Made by a program: the position numbers and the translations under genes. This document shows, one piece after another, positions 1 to 7,559 of a stretch of 34,447 nt of DNA. Location: assembly GCA_022510805.1 (NCBI GenBank), contig JAFLSS010000018.1, positions 1 to 34,447 of the forward strand, written 5' to 3'. The notes beneath the pieces are model-generated. The model ran no database searches. It was not told the origin of the DNA and saw only the letters and a program-made list of their open reading frames with translations. This stretch comes from Akkermansiaceae bacterium (GTDB lineage Bacteria > Verrucomicrobiota > Verrucomicrobiia > Verrucomicrobiales > Akkermansiaceae). How positions within the stretch are numbered: the stretch's first letter is position 1; every line of letters begins with the position of its first letter.

Positions 1-139
1 GGTGCTTAATGGTGGGCAGAGCCGCCACGATGCGGGCATCGTTGGTGATGACTCCGTCTTTCATGGGAACATTGAAATCCACGCGCATGAGGACTTCTTT
101 CCCTGCTACATCCAGATCACGTACAGTGAGTTTAGCCAT
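1..139 (-). CDS. pgk: Phosphoglycerate kinase, N-terminal fragment (runs off the window)
   Basis: The minus strand from the ATG at 139 reads [20 protein letters not shown] followed by [20 protein letters not shown], which is the characteristic N-terminus of phosphoglycerate kinase. The RVDFNVP motif carries substrate-binding residues, and the D-R-I segment follows at the expected distance. The enzyme is cytoplasmic and interconverts 1,3-bisphosphoglycerate plus ADP with 3-phosphoglycerate plus ATP in glycolysis. Only about 46 residues are present; the rest lies beyond base 1. There is no clear Shine-Dalgarno site before the ATG, but a promoter-like sequence lies at 194-221 on the same strand. 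The identification is firm because the motif is highly conserved. Confidence 0.93.
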   Translation of the reverse strand, partial: MAKLTVRDLDVAGKEVLMRVDFNVPMKDGVITNDARIVAALPTIKH

Positions 140-193
140 AATATGATTAGGGTTAATAGTGAAGAAATTGAGGGGCTGCGCCCGCTGCGCCGT

Positions 194-221
194 ATTGTAG
201 CAGATTCTGCCCGACAATCAA
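194..221 (-). promoter_or_regulatory. Probable sigma70-type promoter of pgk
   Basis: On the minus strand a -35-like TTGATT (221-216) is followed after 16 bases by TACAAT (199-194). This gives a leader of about 48 nt to the pgk start at 139. Seen by eye only. Confidence 0.5.
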
Positions 222-279
222 GCTTTTATGAGCAGAGCGGTGTGAAATTGCTTGATCCGCACCGGGAGGGTGTGCTAAT

Positions 280-1032
280 GTGGCTGCCATGAAGATAGTC
301 GGATGGGTAATATGCAGTATGCTGGCCGCGGGGGCTGCTGTGGGCGCGCCTTTGCCGCAGGGCGAGGGGCGGCAGGTGGCTGTCTTTGTGGCTTTGTGTG
401 ATAATGAGCACCAGGGAATCGCCCCGGTGCCGCCGGCCATCGGCCGCGGGGATGACCTGCGCGGCAATTTGTACTGGGGTTGTGATGAGGCGTTGCCTCG
501 CGTGGTGCGCCGCGCGGCGGGGTGGCAGGCGCCGCGTGTGGTGGAGGCATATGATGATCAGCACCCGGAGGTGCTGCAGGCGGTGGTGAGCACGCGCAAG
601 GATAAGAGCGCCACCCTCACCATCTTTGCCTACCGCGGGGAGTGCCTCCCGGCATGTCTGCGGGATTTCGAGGCGGCGCTGGTGAGTGGCAGGTATGCTC
701 TGGTGGCGTATTTGGGGCACAATGGGCTCATGGATACGGAGCTGCCGGAGCCGGCGGAGAATGCGGAGCGCGCGGCGGATGCCATGGTGCTTTGCTGCAT
801 GAGCCGGGAGTATTTTGAGCCGCGGCTGCACCGGCTGCGCAGCCGCCCCATGCTGATGACGCAGCAGTATATGTACCCGGCGGGCGCGGTGATGCTGGCG
901 GCCATTGAAACCTGGCTGCGGGCGCCGGGGGATGTGGGCGCCATCCGCAAGGCGGCCGGGCAGGCGTATGCGGCCAACCAGCGCATCAGCCTGCGAGCGG
1001 CGGTCGGGGTGTTTGCGGATTTGCTCAAATAG
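280..1032 (+). CDS. Secreted protein of unknown function
   Basis: A 250-residue protein with a Sec-type signal peptide (MKIVGWVICSMLAAGAAVGA region) and no further membrane segment, so probably periplasmic or outer-membrane associated. The mature part has distinctive blocks: VFVALCDNEHQGIAPVP near residue 34, NLYWGCDEALP near 62, AYRGEC near 117, YLGHNGLMD near 143 and MVLCCMSREYF near 168. I recall similar blocks in uncharacterised proteins of several bacterial phyla, but I cannot name a domain and assign no function. The cysteines in CDNE, WGC and LCC could be functional. GTG at 280 lies 9 bases after GGGAGGG (264-270) and is chosen; ATG at 289 is the alternative and would also leave a signal peptide. 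It is transcribed divergently from pgk. Confidence 0.85.
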   Translation: MAAMKIVGWVICSMLAAGAAVGAPLPQGEGRQVAVFVALCDNEHQGIAPVPPAIGRGDDLRGNLYWGCDEALPRVVRRAAGWQAPRVVEAYDDQHPEVLQAVVSTRKDKSATLTIFAYRGECLPACLRDFEAALVSGRYALVAYLGHNGLMDTELPEPAENAERAADAMVLCCMSREYFEPRLHRLRSRPMLMTQQYMYPAGAVMLAAIETWLRAPGDVGAIRKAAGQAYAANQRISLRAAVGVFADLLK

Positions 1033-1362
1033 CGTGCGCGCCGCGCGCGGTGTCGTTGCAGACCTGTTGAAGTAAGCTCTGCTGCGCCGACAGCTTGCTG
1101 CCTCGTTGCTCTTTTCTCCACAGGTGCTGCGGTTCCCGCTCCGCCACAGGCAACGCCTCGCCTGATTTGTGGCGCCTGCTATATTGTTCGTATTTTGTCT
1201 TTGTATGTATTCTGTTCGGGGGTATTCATGTGGTAATCTTAAGTGATAATTTCGCAAAAAGCTTGACAGGTGAATTTAAAACGCTACAATCATCGCTGAG
1301 TGGATGAATTGATGTCGCACTGAAAGTGTTTATGCGCAGTAAAACCGTAGAAGTTATCTCGT
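1033..1362 (+). other. Intergenic region before the zinc-finger/DUF805 cassette
   Basis: About 330 bases without a convincing gene. The base composition drops sharply from GC-rich to AT-rich near 1180, marking the left edge of the lower-GC cassette. The only structured element I see is the promoter at 1263-1290. A 70-codon open frame at 1095-1307 has no recognisable features and runs through that promoter. Confidence 0.6.
1263..1290 (+). promoter_or_regulatory. Sigma70-type promoter of the DUF805/zinc-finger cassette
   Basis: TTGACA (1263-1268) is a perfect -35 box. After 16 bases follows TACAAT (1285-1290), a near-perfect -10 box. Transcription would start near 1297, leaving a leader of about 65 nt before the ATG at 1363. 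Confidence 0.7.
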
Positions 1363-1761
1363 ATGAATTACCTCAAAAGACAGTTTAGACGGTGTGCTAA
1401 ATTAACGTGCATCATGTATGTCATTATGCTGATTGGATGTACATGTGGTGGAAAGTTAGATTTGGAAGATACGTTCGCTTTCTTGTTAGCCGGGCCTTTC
1501 TTTGCCGTATTTTTATTGATCATGTGGGAGGCTTTGCAATCTCATGAAGGCGAGAAAACAAAGGAAGAGAAGGAGAGAGAAAATATTTTGGCTCAGGCTC
1601 GTAGTCAGGGGGCCAAACAGGCCAGAGAGTATGCTCAGAAGTCGCAGAGTGGCACCCCTGTGGCAACTTCGCCTCTGGTGTGTCCGGTGTGCCAAGGCCA
1701 CGGCAAAAATGCAGCCGGGTATGTGTGTCCCGTTTGCAATGGATCCGGGCAGAGTAAATAA
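1363..1761 (+). CDS. Small membrane protein with C-terminal DnaJ-type zinc finger half-site pair
   Basis: A 132-residue protein. Residues about 13-30 and 38-58 are hydrophobic membrane segments, followed by a highly charged K/E-rich stretch (about 62-80, probably helical) and a C-terminal tail with two CxxCxGxG motifs, CPVCQGHG and CPVCNGSG, separated by about 8 residues. This spacing is that of one zinc centre of the DnaJ cysteine-rich domain; no J domain is present. A GC motif at the end of the first hydrophobic segment (LIGCTCGG) might be a lipobox but is poorly placed. The function is unknown. The tail resembles those encoded by the next two genes, so these are related by tail duplication. 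The Zn-binding role is inferred from the motif. Confidence 0.85.
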   Translation: MNYLKRQFRRCAKLTCIMYVIMLIGCTCGGKLDLEDTFAFLLAGPFFAVFLLIMWEALQSHEGEKTKEEKERENILAQARSQGAKQAREYAQKSQSGTPVATSPLVCPVCQGHGKNAAGYVCPVCNGSGQSK

Positions 1762-1807
1762 TGATATCTATGAAATGAAAATCAATAAATTATCAGGAGT
1801 AGACTTG

Positions 1808-2290
1808 ATGCTGAGCGGTATTATAACTTCACATGTGCTGACGCTGTGTGAATCTTTCATCTCTGATGCTTCAGCGGTATGTTCGCTGTCTGAACATTGG
1901 TGTGCAGGAAATGATAACACCGCAGTGAACATCGGGAAAGCTATATTCTTTGGAATTTTGGCTATTGCTTATGTGGTCAGGAGAATATACCGCAGCCGCC
2001 GACCAAGCAACTCGGACATTGAAAACGAAATGCGGCAATCTTTTGAGAATGAGCAGGCGAAAATTAAGGCCGAGGAAGAAGCCCGTCTGAGAGAGGAGGA
2101 GCGTCAGCGGTCTCTCTGCCCGCAATGTCAGGGTAGAGGAATGGGTCAAAACGGCATACTTTGCCCGAGTTGCCACGGAAAAGGTGTCCGCCGGGAGGTG
2201 GTGTGCGGTGTGTGTGAAGGTAGAGGAGTCAACTCCGCCGGTAGCATTTGCCCGAACTGTGGAGGCCGGGGACAATGCTTTGAGAATTAA
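1808..2290 (+). CDS. Membrane-anchored protein with complete DnaJ-type zinc finger (four CxxCxGxG), no J domain
   Basis: A 160-residue protein. Residues about 38-55 (around GKAIFFGILAIAYVV) form one membrane segment, followed by basic residues (RRIYRSRR) and a long charged helix rich in E/K/R. The C-terminal 60 residues contain four motifs, CPQCQGRG, CPSCHGKG, CGVCEGRG and CPNCGGRG, the full set of a DnaJ cysteine-rich domain that binds two zinc ions. The ATG at 1808 is chosen because AGGAG (1795-1799) lies 8 bases upstream; an in-frame ATG at 1775 is the alternative. By analogy with DnaJ, the domain may bind unfolded polypeptide or a partner on the cytoplasmic face. Function unknown. Confidence 0.82.
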   Translation: MLSGIITSHVLTLCESFISDASAVCSLSEHWCAGNDNTAVNIGKAIFFGILAIAYVVRRIYRSRRPSNSDIENEMRQSFENEQAKIKAEEEARLREEERQRSLCPQCQGRGMGQNGILCPSCHGKGVRREVVCGVCEGRGVNSAGSICPNCGGRGQCFEN

Positions 2291-2307
2291 AAATAATCTA
2301 TCCCATT

Positions 2308-2855
2308 ATGTCAAACTTTGATATTAGTATTTCCGTTAGTTGGCAGGGGCGCCTGCGTCGCAGGACGTTCTGGTGTACCTTCTTGATGTTCGTAGTAATC
2401 GGTCTGGTTGGGGGCAGTATGCTTGAGGATGCGGAAGGGGCTGCTGCTGTGCTGAGCATACTGCTCCTGCCGTTTGAATTGTCATTGATTGTCCGCCGCT
2501 CACAGGATGCCGGATTGAGGGACGAGATCAAATGCCTTTTGGTCGGAGCGCATATTTTGCTCGCTATTCTGGGAATAGTTTTGGATGAAGATGCCTATAC
2601 AGATAGCAGCGTGGGGACGTTAGTCATGTTAGTAAGTTTAGGCTATGTCGGTGGGCTCATTGCATTCCTGAGCAAGGACAGCGTACCGGGTACCAACAAG
2701 TGGGGACCCAATCCTAAGGAGGGGCAGGTGCCACGGTGGTGCAAGCCGGTTCCGGGGGGACGCCTAAACAGGTATGTCCCACATGCTCCGGCTCGGGCAA
2801 GAATGCTGTGGGGTATGTGTGTCCTCGCTGCGGAGGGCGGGGTTTCTTATCATGA
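2308..2855 (+). CDS. DUF805-like membrane protein with a C-terminal zinc finger in the -1 frame (frameshift)
   Basis: The first frame from ATG 2308 encodes a DUF805-like domain: WQGRLRRRTFW at about residue 12, hydrophobic segments, VRRSQDAGL near 70, and PGTNKWGPNP near 131. That frame then continues with unremarkable sequence to a stop at 2899-2901. In the -1 frame, open after 2715, the DNA encodes a small-residue linker and CPTCSGSG...CPRCGGRG, ending at TGA 2853-2855. This tail closely matches the tail of the gene at 1363 (GKNAVGYVCP versus GKNAAGYVCP), so it is almost surely the original C-terminus. The shift could occur in GGGG (2721-2724), just after an SD-like AAGGAGG, or in the six-G run at 2754-2759. 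It may be a mutation, a sequencing error or programmed frameshifting. Confidence 0.72.
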
Positions 2856-2897
2856 GCTGCCGCAGCGGGAGATTCTCTTTCTTCATACAATACAACC

Positions 2898-3356
2898 ATG
2901 AATATACAAAAATACATTGATCTGCGGATCACCCTTGACGGCAAAACGTGCCGCAGCGCGTTTTGGATTATGACTCTGCTCTATGTTGTCATGACCTTGG
3001 CATTCCTTATCATCATCGGGCAAGTATTCGGTAATGAGAATGGTGCAGGGGTGGCTTCGTTCTACTCAATTAATGCGGTTTTTATACTTGTGCCGATTGT
3101 TTACACAACAATGATGGTGCGCCGCATGCATGATATCGGTAAAACAGCAATACTGCCCATGTGCTGGCTGGTGCCCTATTTGTTCGTAGCAATATGTAAT
3201 GTAACGGCAGGTCCTACTGGGGCGGAAGAGGCTTCTTCGCAGGAGGCGGATGCTATGGCGTTTTGTATATGTTTTGCATTATTAGCAGCGGGTATCTGTT
3301 TTATCATATCGATGATCTTCGCTATGTTCCGCAGCAAGGAAACAGGGAACGCCTAA
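2898..3356 (+). CDS. DUF805-like membrane protein
   Basis: A 152-residue integral membrane protein with about four hydrophobic segments. It shows the DUF805 landmarks: an N-terminal ITLDGKTCRSAFW segment corresponding to the family's GRxxRxxFW motif, and VRRMHDIGKT near residue 74, corresponding to the RRLHDtG motif. The C-terminal NxYG element is missing and is replaced by a hydrophobic segment and a basic end. DUF805 has no established biochemical role. The gene is the last of the cassette and is followed by a strong terminator at 3390. If the preceding gene is read in its first frame to 2901, the two overlap by ATGA; if that gene shifts frame, the gap is 42 bases. Confidence 0.8.
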   Translation: MNIQKYIDLRITLDGKTCRSAFWIMTLLYVVMTLAFLIIIGQVFGNENGAGVASFYSINAVFILVPIVYTTMMVRRMHDIGKTAILPMCWLVPYLFVAICNVTAGPTGAEEASSQEADAMAFCICFALLAAGICFIISMIFAMFRSKETGNA

Positions 3357-3389
3357 CGTTTGCGGCTGCGTTCGGTATCATCGAAACGG

Positions 3390-3434
3390 ATTACCCCTAC
3401 CTCGGGCAACAACCCGAAGGTAGGGGTAATTTTT
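3390..3434 (+). terminator. Strong intrinsic terminator after the DUF805 cassette
   Basis: ATTACCCCTACC-TCGGG pairs with CCCGAAGGTAGGGGTAAT around the loop CAACAA, with a single bulged base, and is followed directly by a T run. The T run is downstream only in the plus direction, so it ends the cassette that begins near 1297. Confidence 0.88.
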
Positions 3435-3528
3435 GTACGCATGTGAGGCGCGGATGGTGCGGAGACTCAGTTAGCAAGCCCATGCACCCGGGCGGCGCCG
3501 TCTCGCCGGCTTGCTATGCGCGCCGGCG

Positions 3529-4773
3529 TCAGGGCTGTGCTTCCTGCTGCGCCGGGACGAGCAGCGCGCGCAGCCAGGGGAGCACGAGGTCTTTTTTGAA
3601 AAAGTGGTGGCGCGGGTCCACATTCACCATTCGGAAAAAGGCATCCCGATCCAGCCCGGTGGGCAGGTTGTCGCCCTGCCAGCGCTTAGCATGGGCGAAG
3701 CGGGGTTGGTGGTGATAGCTGAAATTCTGCGGAGCGCCGGCCAGTTGAAAAGCCTGCGCGACCATCCGGAAATCGCGGTCGGCGCCACCCTCGGTGCAGA
3801 TGACGGGGCGCGGCGCGAGGGCGGCCACAATGTCCGGAAAATCGAATTGCAGCCAAAAGCCGGGGATGAGGTGGCGGATGGAATTGGGGGCGGGGCGTGA
3901 GCCGTTGCGCGCGGGGCGGGTCATCACCCGGGCGCGCTCCAGCGTGCGGCACAGGAAGTCATTGTAGACGAAGGCAAAGATATCCGGGTTGAGGACGCCG
4001 AGTACCATGAGCGGCTCTGTGCCGAGGGAGAAGCCGCTCAGGATGATGCGCTCGCGGTTGATGTAGGGCTGCTCACGCATCCAATCAAGGATGCACTGGT
4101 CGGCATAGGCGGTGTAGCCCAGCCAGCTCCACCCCATTTCGAGCAGGAAGCGCGCCAGGTTGTCATCATCATAACCGCGGCGCCCGGCGGCTTGCTCGGC
4201 ATCGCCTGTTTCGCCCGTGCCGGCATTGTCCACCACCACGGCCACCCAGCCCTCGCGCACATAGTGCAGGGCCATGGCGTTTTCCCCCGGCGCCTCCGCC
4301 GGCGGGAGGGAGAGATCTGCGCTTGTTTCTCCCGCCAGATATTCCTTGGGCTGGCCGGAGCCGGGCAGGCAGAGCACCGCCGGCAGGGGGCCGGAGGCGG
4401 TATCAGGGATCAGCACCAGGAAGGGCACCGCTGTGTGGGGCAGGGGGTAGGCCTCCCACTTCTCCACGCGGTAGCCCGCGCGCCGGGCTGTCGCCACCCG
4501 CCGGGGCAAAGCCTGCGGCCGCTCTGTGGGGAATTTCATCAGCCCGCGCATCGCCTCGCGCAGCCGGGCTTGCCAGGCGGGGAAATCTGCCGCCGGCATA
4601 GCGGGGTCAAAGGCGCATGCGGGGTGGATATCCTCCAGCAGCCCCTGCACCGCGCCCCGGGAGGAGACAAAGCGGCCATCGGCGCGTGAGGAGCGGAAGT
4701 CGGCCCACTCCGCCGGTTCAAAAGCGCTCCCCACCGCAGCCGCCGCGAGCAGAATGCCTAATGTCCTGATCAT
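3529..4773 (-). CDS. Secreted alpha/beta hydrolase, acetyl xylan esterase / dienelactone hydrolase-like
   Basis: A 414-residue protein starting at ATG 4773 with a signal peptide (MIRTLGILLAAAAVGSAF). The central part has an alpha/beta-hydrolase core: PFLVLIPDTASGPLPAVLCL near residue 118, DNAGTGETGD near 183, and the nucleophile elbow GFSLG with Ser at about 249. The probable acid is one of the Asp residues in GGADRD (about 332-334) and the probable base is His of FAHAKRW (about 361), giving a plausible Ser-Asp-His triad in the right order. Such secreted esterases often deacylate polysaccharides, but the substrate cannot be told from sequence. The frame is open upstream to 4881, but only the 4773 start begins with a signal peptide. 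It is divergent from the ankyrin array. Confidence 0.85.
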   Translation of the reverse strand: MIRTLGILLAAAAVGSAFEPAEWADFRSSRADGRFVSSRGAVQGLLEDIHPACAFDPAMPAADFPAWQARLREAMRGLMKFPTERPQALPRRVATARRAGYRVEKWEAYPLPHTAVPFLVLIPDTASGPLPAVLCLPGSGQPKEYLAGETSADLSLPPAEAPGENAMALHYVREGWVAVVVDNAGTGETGDAEQAAGRRGYDDDNLARFLLEMGWSWLGYTAYADQCILDWMREQPYINRERIILSGFSLGTEPLMVLGVLNPDIFAFVYNDFLCRTLERARVMTRPARNGSRPAPNSIRHLIPGFWLQFDFPDIVAALAPRPVICTEGGADRDFRMVAQAFQLAGAPQNFSYHHQPRFAHAKRWQGDNLPTGLDRDAFFRMVNVDPRHHFFKKDLVLPWLRALLVPAQQEAQP

Positions 4774-4982
4774 GCCTCCCAGTTTCTCATACTCTCGGCT
4801 GATTGACAAGGATAGAAGTGCAGGTTTTTTTGAGAAAAAATTTGAACAGTGTCTCGCTTTTTTGTTTCCCATATATGACAAGGAGGGAATTAACAGCTAT
4901 ACCGCCTCGCTTTTCCGCTCGGAGCCGGACTCTTCTTTCCCTATACAAACAACAGCAGATGCTCATAGAAACAACACGCTCC

Positions 4983-6140
4983 ATGACTCGTCATTTCTTA
5001 TTCTCTCTAGTTTTTGCTCTGGCGCCCCTCGCCGGGGCGTGGCAGGACTCCGCCTGCTCGGCACTTGCCGCCAAGGTGGGCGATGCCTCACAGCTCTCCT
5101 CCGCTCACCTGCTCAGCAATAAGGAGGAGGTGGAACAATATCCTACGCTGGCGCAGTTTGAGGCCGGTGGATTCATGCACGGCTTTGACCTGTGGCAGCA
5201 GGAGGTGCCGGAGCTGCTGCGGCGCACGGCGGAGACGGGGGATGCCACGCTGCGCTCAGAGCATGGCTTCACCGCTTTGCAGGCGGCTTGCTTTGCGGGA
5301 GATGCGGCGCTGATCCGCGCGCTGGTGGAGGCCGGCGCTCCTGTGGATGCCTGCCCCTCGCCGGAGTCGGGCATGGGATGGGTGGGGAATTCGCCGCTGG
5401 GGATGCTGACTCTCAATACCGGGTTGACGCTGGATGAGGTGCTGAGTTTGGCGCAGTTGCTTCTTGAGCATGGGGCGTCACCGGATGTCATGATACGCAG
5501 AGCTTGTATTGTATATCCCGTTGCTGCCGGCACGCCGCGGACGTTCGGGCAGAGAGTGCGGCCGCTCATCTTTGATTACAAGACTCGCGAGGTATTGAAT
5601 GATGAGGCGCAGCGGCTGGACCTGCTGTTGCTCCAATACGGGGAGCAGGATTACAGCAAGCGCTTTCACCCCGACAAGCGTTTCCCCTTTACCTGGTGGA
5701 ACGCACGGCCTGCTGTCGTGCACCGCTTGCTTAAGGGCGGGCTGGATCCCAACCAATTTGCCTGCGAAAAACGCGGGCCGCTGATTTTCTACCTCGTGGA
5801 AGAAGGCGATGAGGAGGGAGTCAGGTTGGCGCTGGAGCGCGGAGCCAAAACAAGCGATGTTCGCTCGTATGGACGCGTCTACCATGCTATCTTCAACATC
5901 CGCACCCGGACGCGGTACGCAGAGGATCCGCCGTACACGCCCGAGCGTGCGGTGGAGATCGCGCGGCTGCTGCTTGACCACGGCGCCGATATCAATGTGC
6001 TGAATCGTAAGGGCAATGGAGTGCGCATCCATTATGGGCAGAATCGAGGCCCCATCGGCAAAGCTCTGTGTGAGTTTTTCAAAGAGCGCGGCGCGGTGTT
6101 GCACCCGGATGCTCGCCCTGCAAAACAACGTAAAAAATAA
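4983..6140 (+). CDS. Secreted ankyrin-repeat protein, type A, copy 1
   Basis: A 385-residue protein with signal peptide MTRHFLFSLVFALAPLAGAW, then the array's shared N-terminal block (AWQDxxxxALAAKVGDA). A conserved block from about residue 72 reads LWQQEVPELLRRTAETGDAT and continues into HGFTALQAACFAGDAALIRA, a typical ankyrin repeat, followed by LAQLLLEHGASPD, LLLQYGEQDYSKRF, VHRLLKGGLDPN and IARLLLDHGADINVLNRKGN. It ends GAVLHPDARPAKQRKK with a Lys/Arg-rich tail. Ankyrin repeats mediate protein binding; here they would act in the periplasm or outside the cell. The partner is unknown. ATG at 4983 is chosen for the signal peptide; ATG 4959 is in frame upstream. The next gene follows after 8 bases. 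Confidence 0.9.
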   Translation: MTRHFLFSLVFALAPLAGAWQDSACSALAAKVGDASQLSSAHLLSNKEEVEQYPTLAQFEAGGFMHGFDLWQQEVPELLRRTAETGDATLRSEHGFTALQAACFAGDAALIRALVEAGAPVDACPSPESGMGWVGNSPLGMLTLNTGLTLDEVLSLAQLLLEHGASPDVMIRRACIVYPVAAGTPRTFGQRVRPLIFDYKTREVLNDEAQRLDLLLLQYGEQDYSKRFHPDKRFPFTWWNARPAVVHRLLKGGLDPNQFACEKRGPLIFYLVEEGDEEGVRLALERGAKTSDVRSYGRVYHAIFNIRTRTRYAEDPPYTPERAVEIARLLLDHGADINVLNRKGNGVRIHYGQNRGPIGKALCEFFKERGAVLHPDARPAKQRKK

Positions 6141-6148
6141 GGAGGCAT

Positions 6149-7432
6149 ATGCGTTCGTTTCTGATGATCATGGCTCTTGTGTGCGGGGTGGGCTCGGCGC
6201 CGGCGCAGATGGCGCAGGACCCTGCCTTGGCCGCGCGGCTGGCGGCCGATGCTTCCTCGGTGGCGCCCATCGACTGGGGCGCCGGGTTCGCCTCGGTGCT
6301 GCCGGGGGAGCTCGCGCGGCGTGCGGATGCCGCGCCTTATCGCTCTGAGCTGTTGGAAGCCATGGCGGAGTATGTGCGCTGTGTGGATGCGCAGGACGCC
6401 GGCGCCGCTGCGGCGCGCGCGCGGGTGGTGGAGCTCATGCGGGCGCACCCGGAGCAGCTGAATGATGTGGCCACCAGCGCCGATGGCAAATGGGTGTGCA
6501 GCCCCTACACCATGGCCCTATACCTGAATGACCCGCTGCTGGAGGCGGAGCTGGTGAAGCACGGCGCGCTGCCTTATCTGCCGGCGCTCACTCTCTTCCA
6601 CCCGTCCGAAGGTTATACGAGTGAGCGGGCTGCCGTGCGCAAGAGCCCCCACGCGTTGCGGGGGGCGGAGCTCGTCGCGTTCGCCGGCCACTTGACCTGC
6701 CCCACCGGCATCCCCTACGGGGAGCTCGAGCTCTACCTGCAAGCGCGCGCCGCCGGAGTGAGCATCCGGCAGGATGGCGCGGCGCAGGAGCCTCCGCCGG
6801 CCGCCGCGCGCCGCGCACCGCATGAGCTGCTGCCCATGCAGGAAGCGCCATTCACGATACCTCTGCTCTATGTGTTCACCCCCGGTGACCTGGCGCGGCG
6901 CGCATCGGCAGAGGTGTACCATAGCGAGTTGATCAAGGCCTTTATCATCATGCTCCGCGAGGCAGCCTCCCGGCAGAAGGGGGATGACGCCGCGCTCCTG
7001 AAGGGGCGTGCTCTCCTGGAGCGCGAGATCCGCGAGCACCCGGAGCAGGTGAATGATGTGTACGAGTACGCCGGAGAGTGCTGCGACGACAGCCCGTATG
7101 GCCCTGTGGAGATGTGCTTGTGGGACGGGGGGAGCCCGGAGATCCTGGAGCTGCTTTTTGCCCATGGGGCGCTGCCTTTTGCGGCCGCCGGGTGGATCAT
7201 CCCCTCCGATTGCGGGGAGCGGGTGGTGGCGCGCATCATGCAGGAGCGCCGGCTCTATATCTCCCCGCTGGAAGCCGCTTTGCAGGCGCGGGCGCGCGGG
7301 GTGAATGTGCTGCCTTATGCCAGCGAGCGCGAGCGCTTGCGGAGCCTCCGCTACACGGTTGCTTATGAGGGGGACGCCTTCTATGAGGTGCCCGCAGGGA
7401 TGCACCGCCCGGCAGCCGCTCCCGCGAAATAA
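6149..7432 (+). CDS. Secreted protein, type B of the array, built from two internal repeats
   Basis: A 427-residue protein with signal peptide MRSFLMIMALVCGVGSAPAQ. The mature protein is two tandem units of about 180-190 residues. Each runs: PGxLARRA, a YxSEL helix, a long helical stretch, HPEQ(L/V)NDV, SPY, LLxHGALP, and an (E/P)LExxLQARAxGV segment. The xLLxxHGALP and LExxLQARAxGV blocks look like diverged ankyrin helices. I know no named family. AAGGAGG at 6139-6145 is an unusually clear Shine-Dalgarno site but sits only 3 bases before the ATG. The gene follows copy 1 by 8 bases and is probably cotranscribed. A close homologue forms the N-terminal half of the fusion protein at 12572. Confidence 0.87.
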   Translation: MRSFLMIMALVCGVGSAPAQMAQDPALAARLAADASSVAPIDWGAGFASVLPGELARRADAAPYRSELLEAMAEYVRCVDAQDAGAAAARARVVELMRAHPEQLNDVATSADGKWVCSPYTMALYLNDPLLEAELVKHGALPYLPALTLFHPSEGYTSERAAVRKSPHALRGAELVAFAGHLTCPTGIPYGELELYLQARAAGVSIRQDGAAQEPPPAAARRAPHELLPMQEAPFTIPLLYVFTPGDLARRASAEVYHSELIKAFIIMLREAASRQKGDDAALLKGRALLEREIREHPEQVNDVYEYAGECCDDSPYGPVEMCLWDGGSPEILELLFAHGALPFAAAGWIIPSDCGERVVARIMQERRLYISPLEAALQARARGVNVLPYASERERLRSLRYTVAYEGDAFYEVPAGMHRPAAAPAK

Positions 7433-7559
7433 ACTTCATTTTTCCTGCTGGTGAAAACAACGACCTCCCGACAATGAAGACAACATACAGTGCTCGCATC
7501 TCCCGCCTGCGGAGCCCTCTTGCTCTGCTGCAGAAAACGTTTAACCGGGAAAAGATGAG

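Noticed and set aside
226..1257. A long minus-strand frame opposite the secreted gene at 280
   Set aside because: The plus-strand protein has a signal peptide and conserved blocks; the minus frame is Arg/His-rich and featureless.
1095..1307. A 70-codon open frame before the DUF805 cassette
   Set aside because: It has no domain, signal peptide or RBS, changes composition half-way, and runs over the promoter at 1263-1290.
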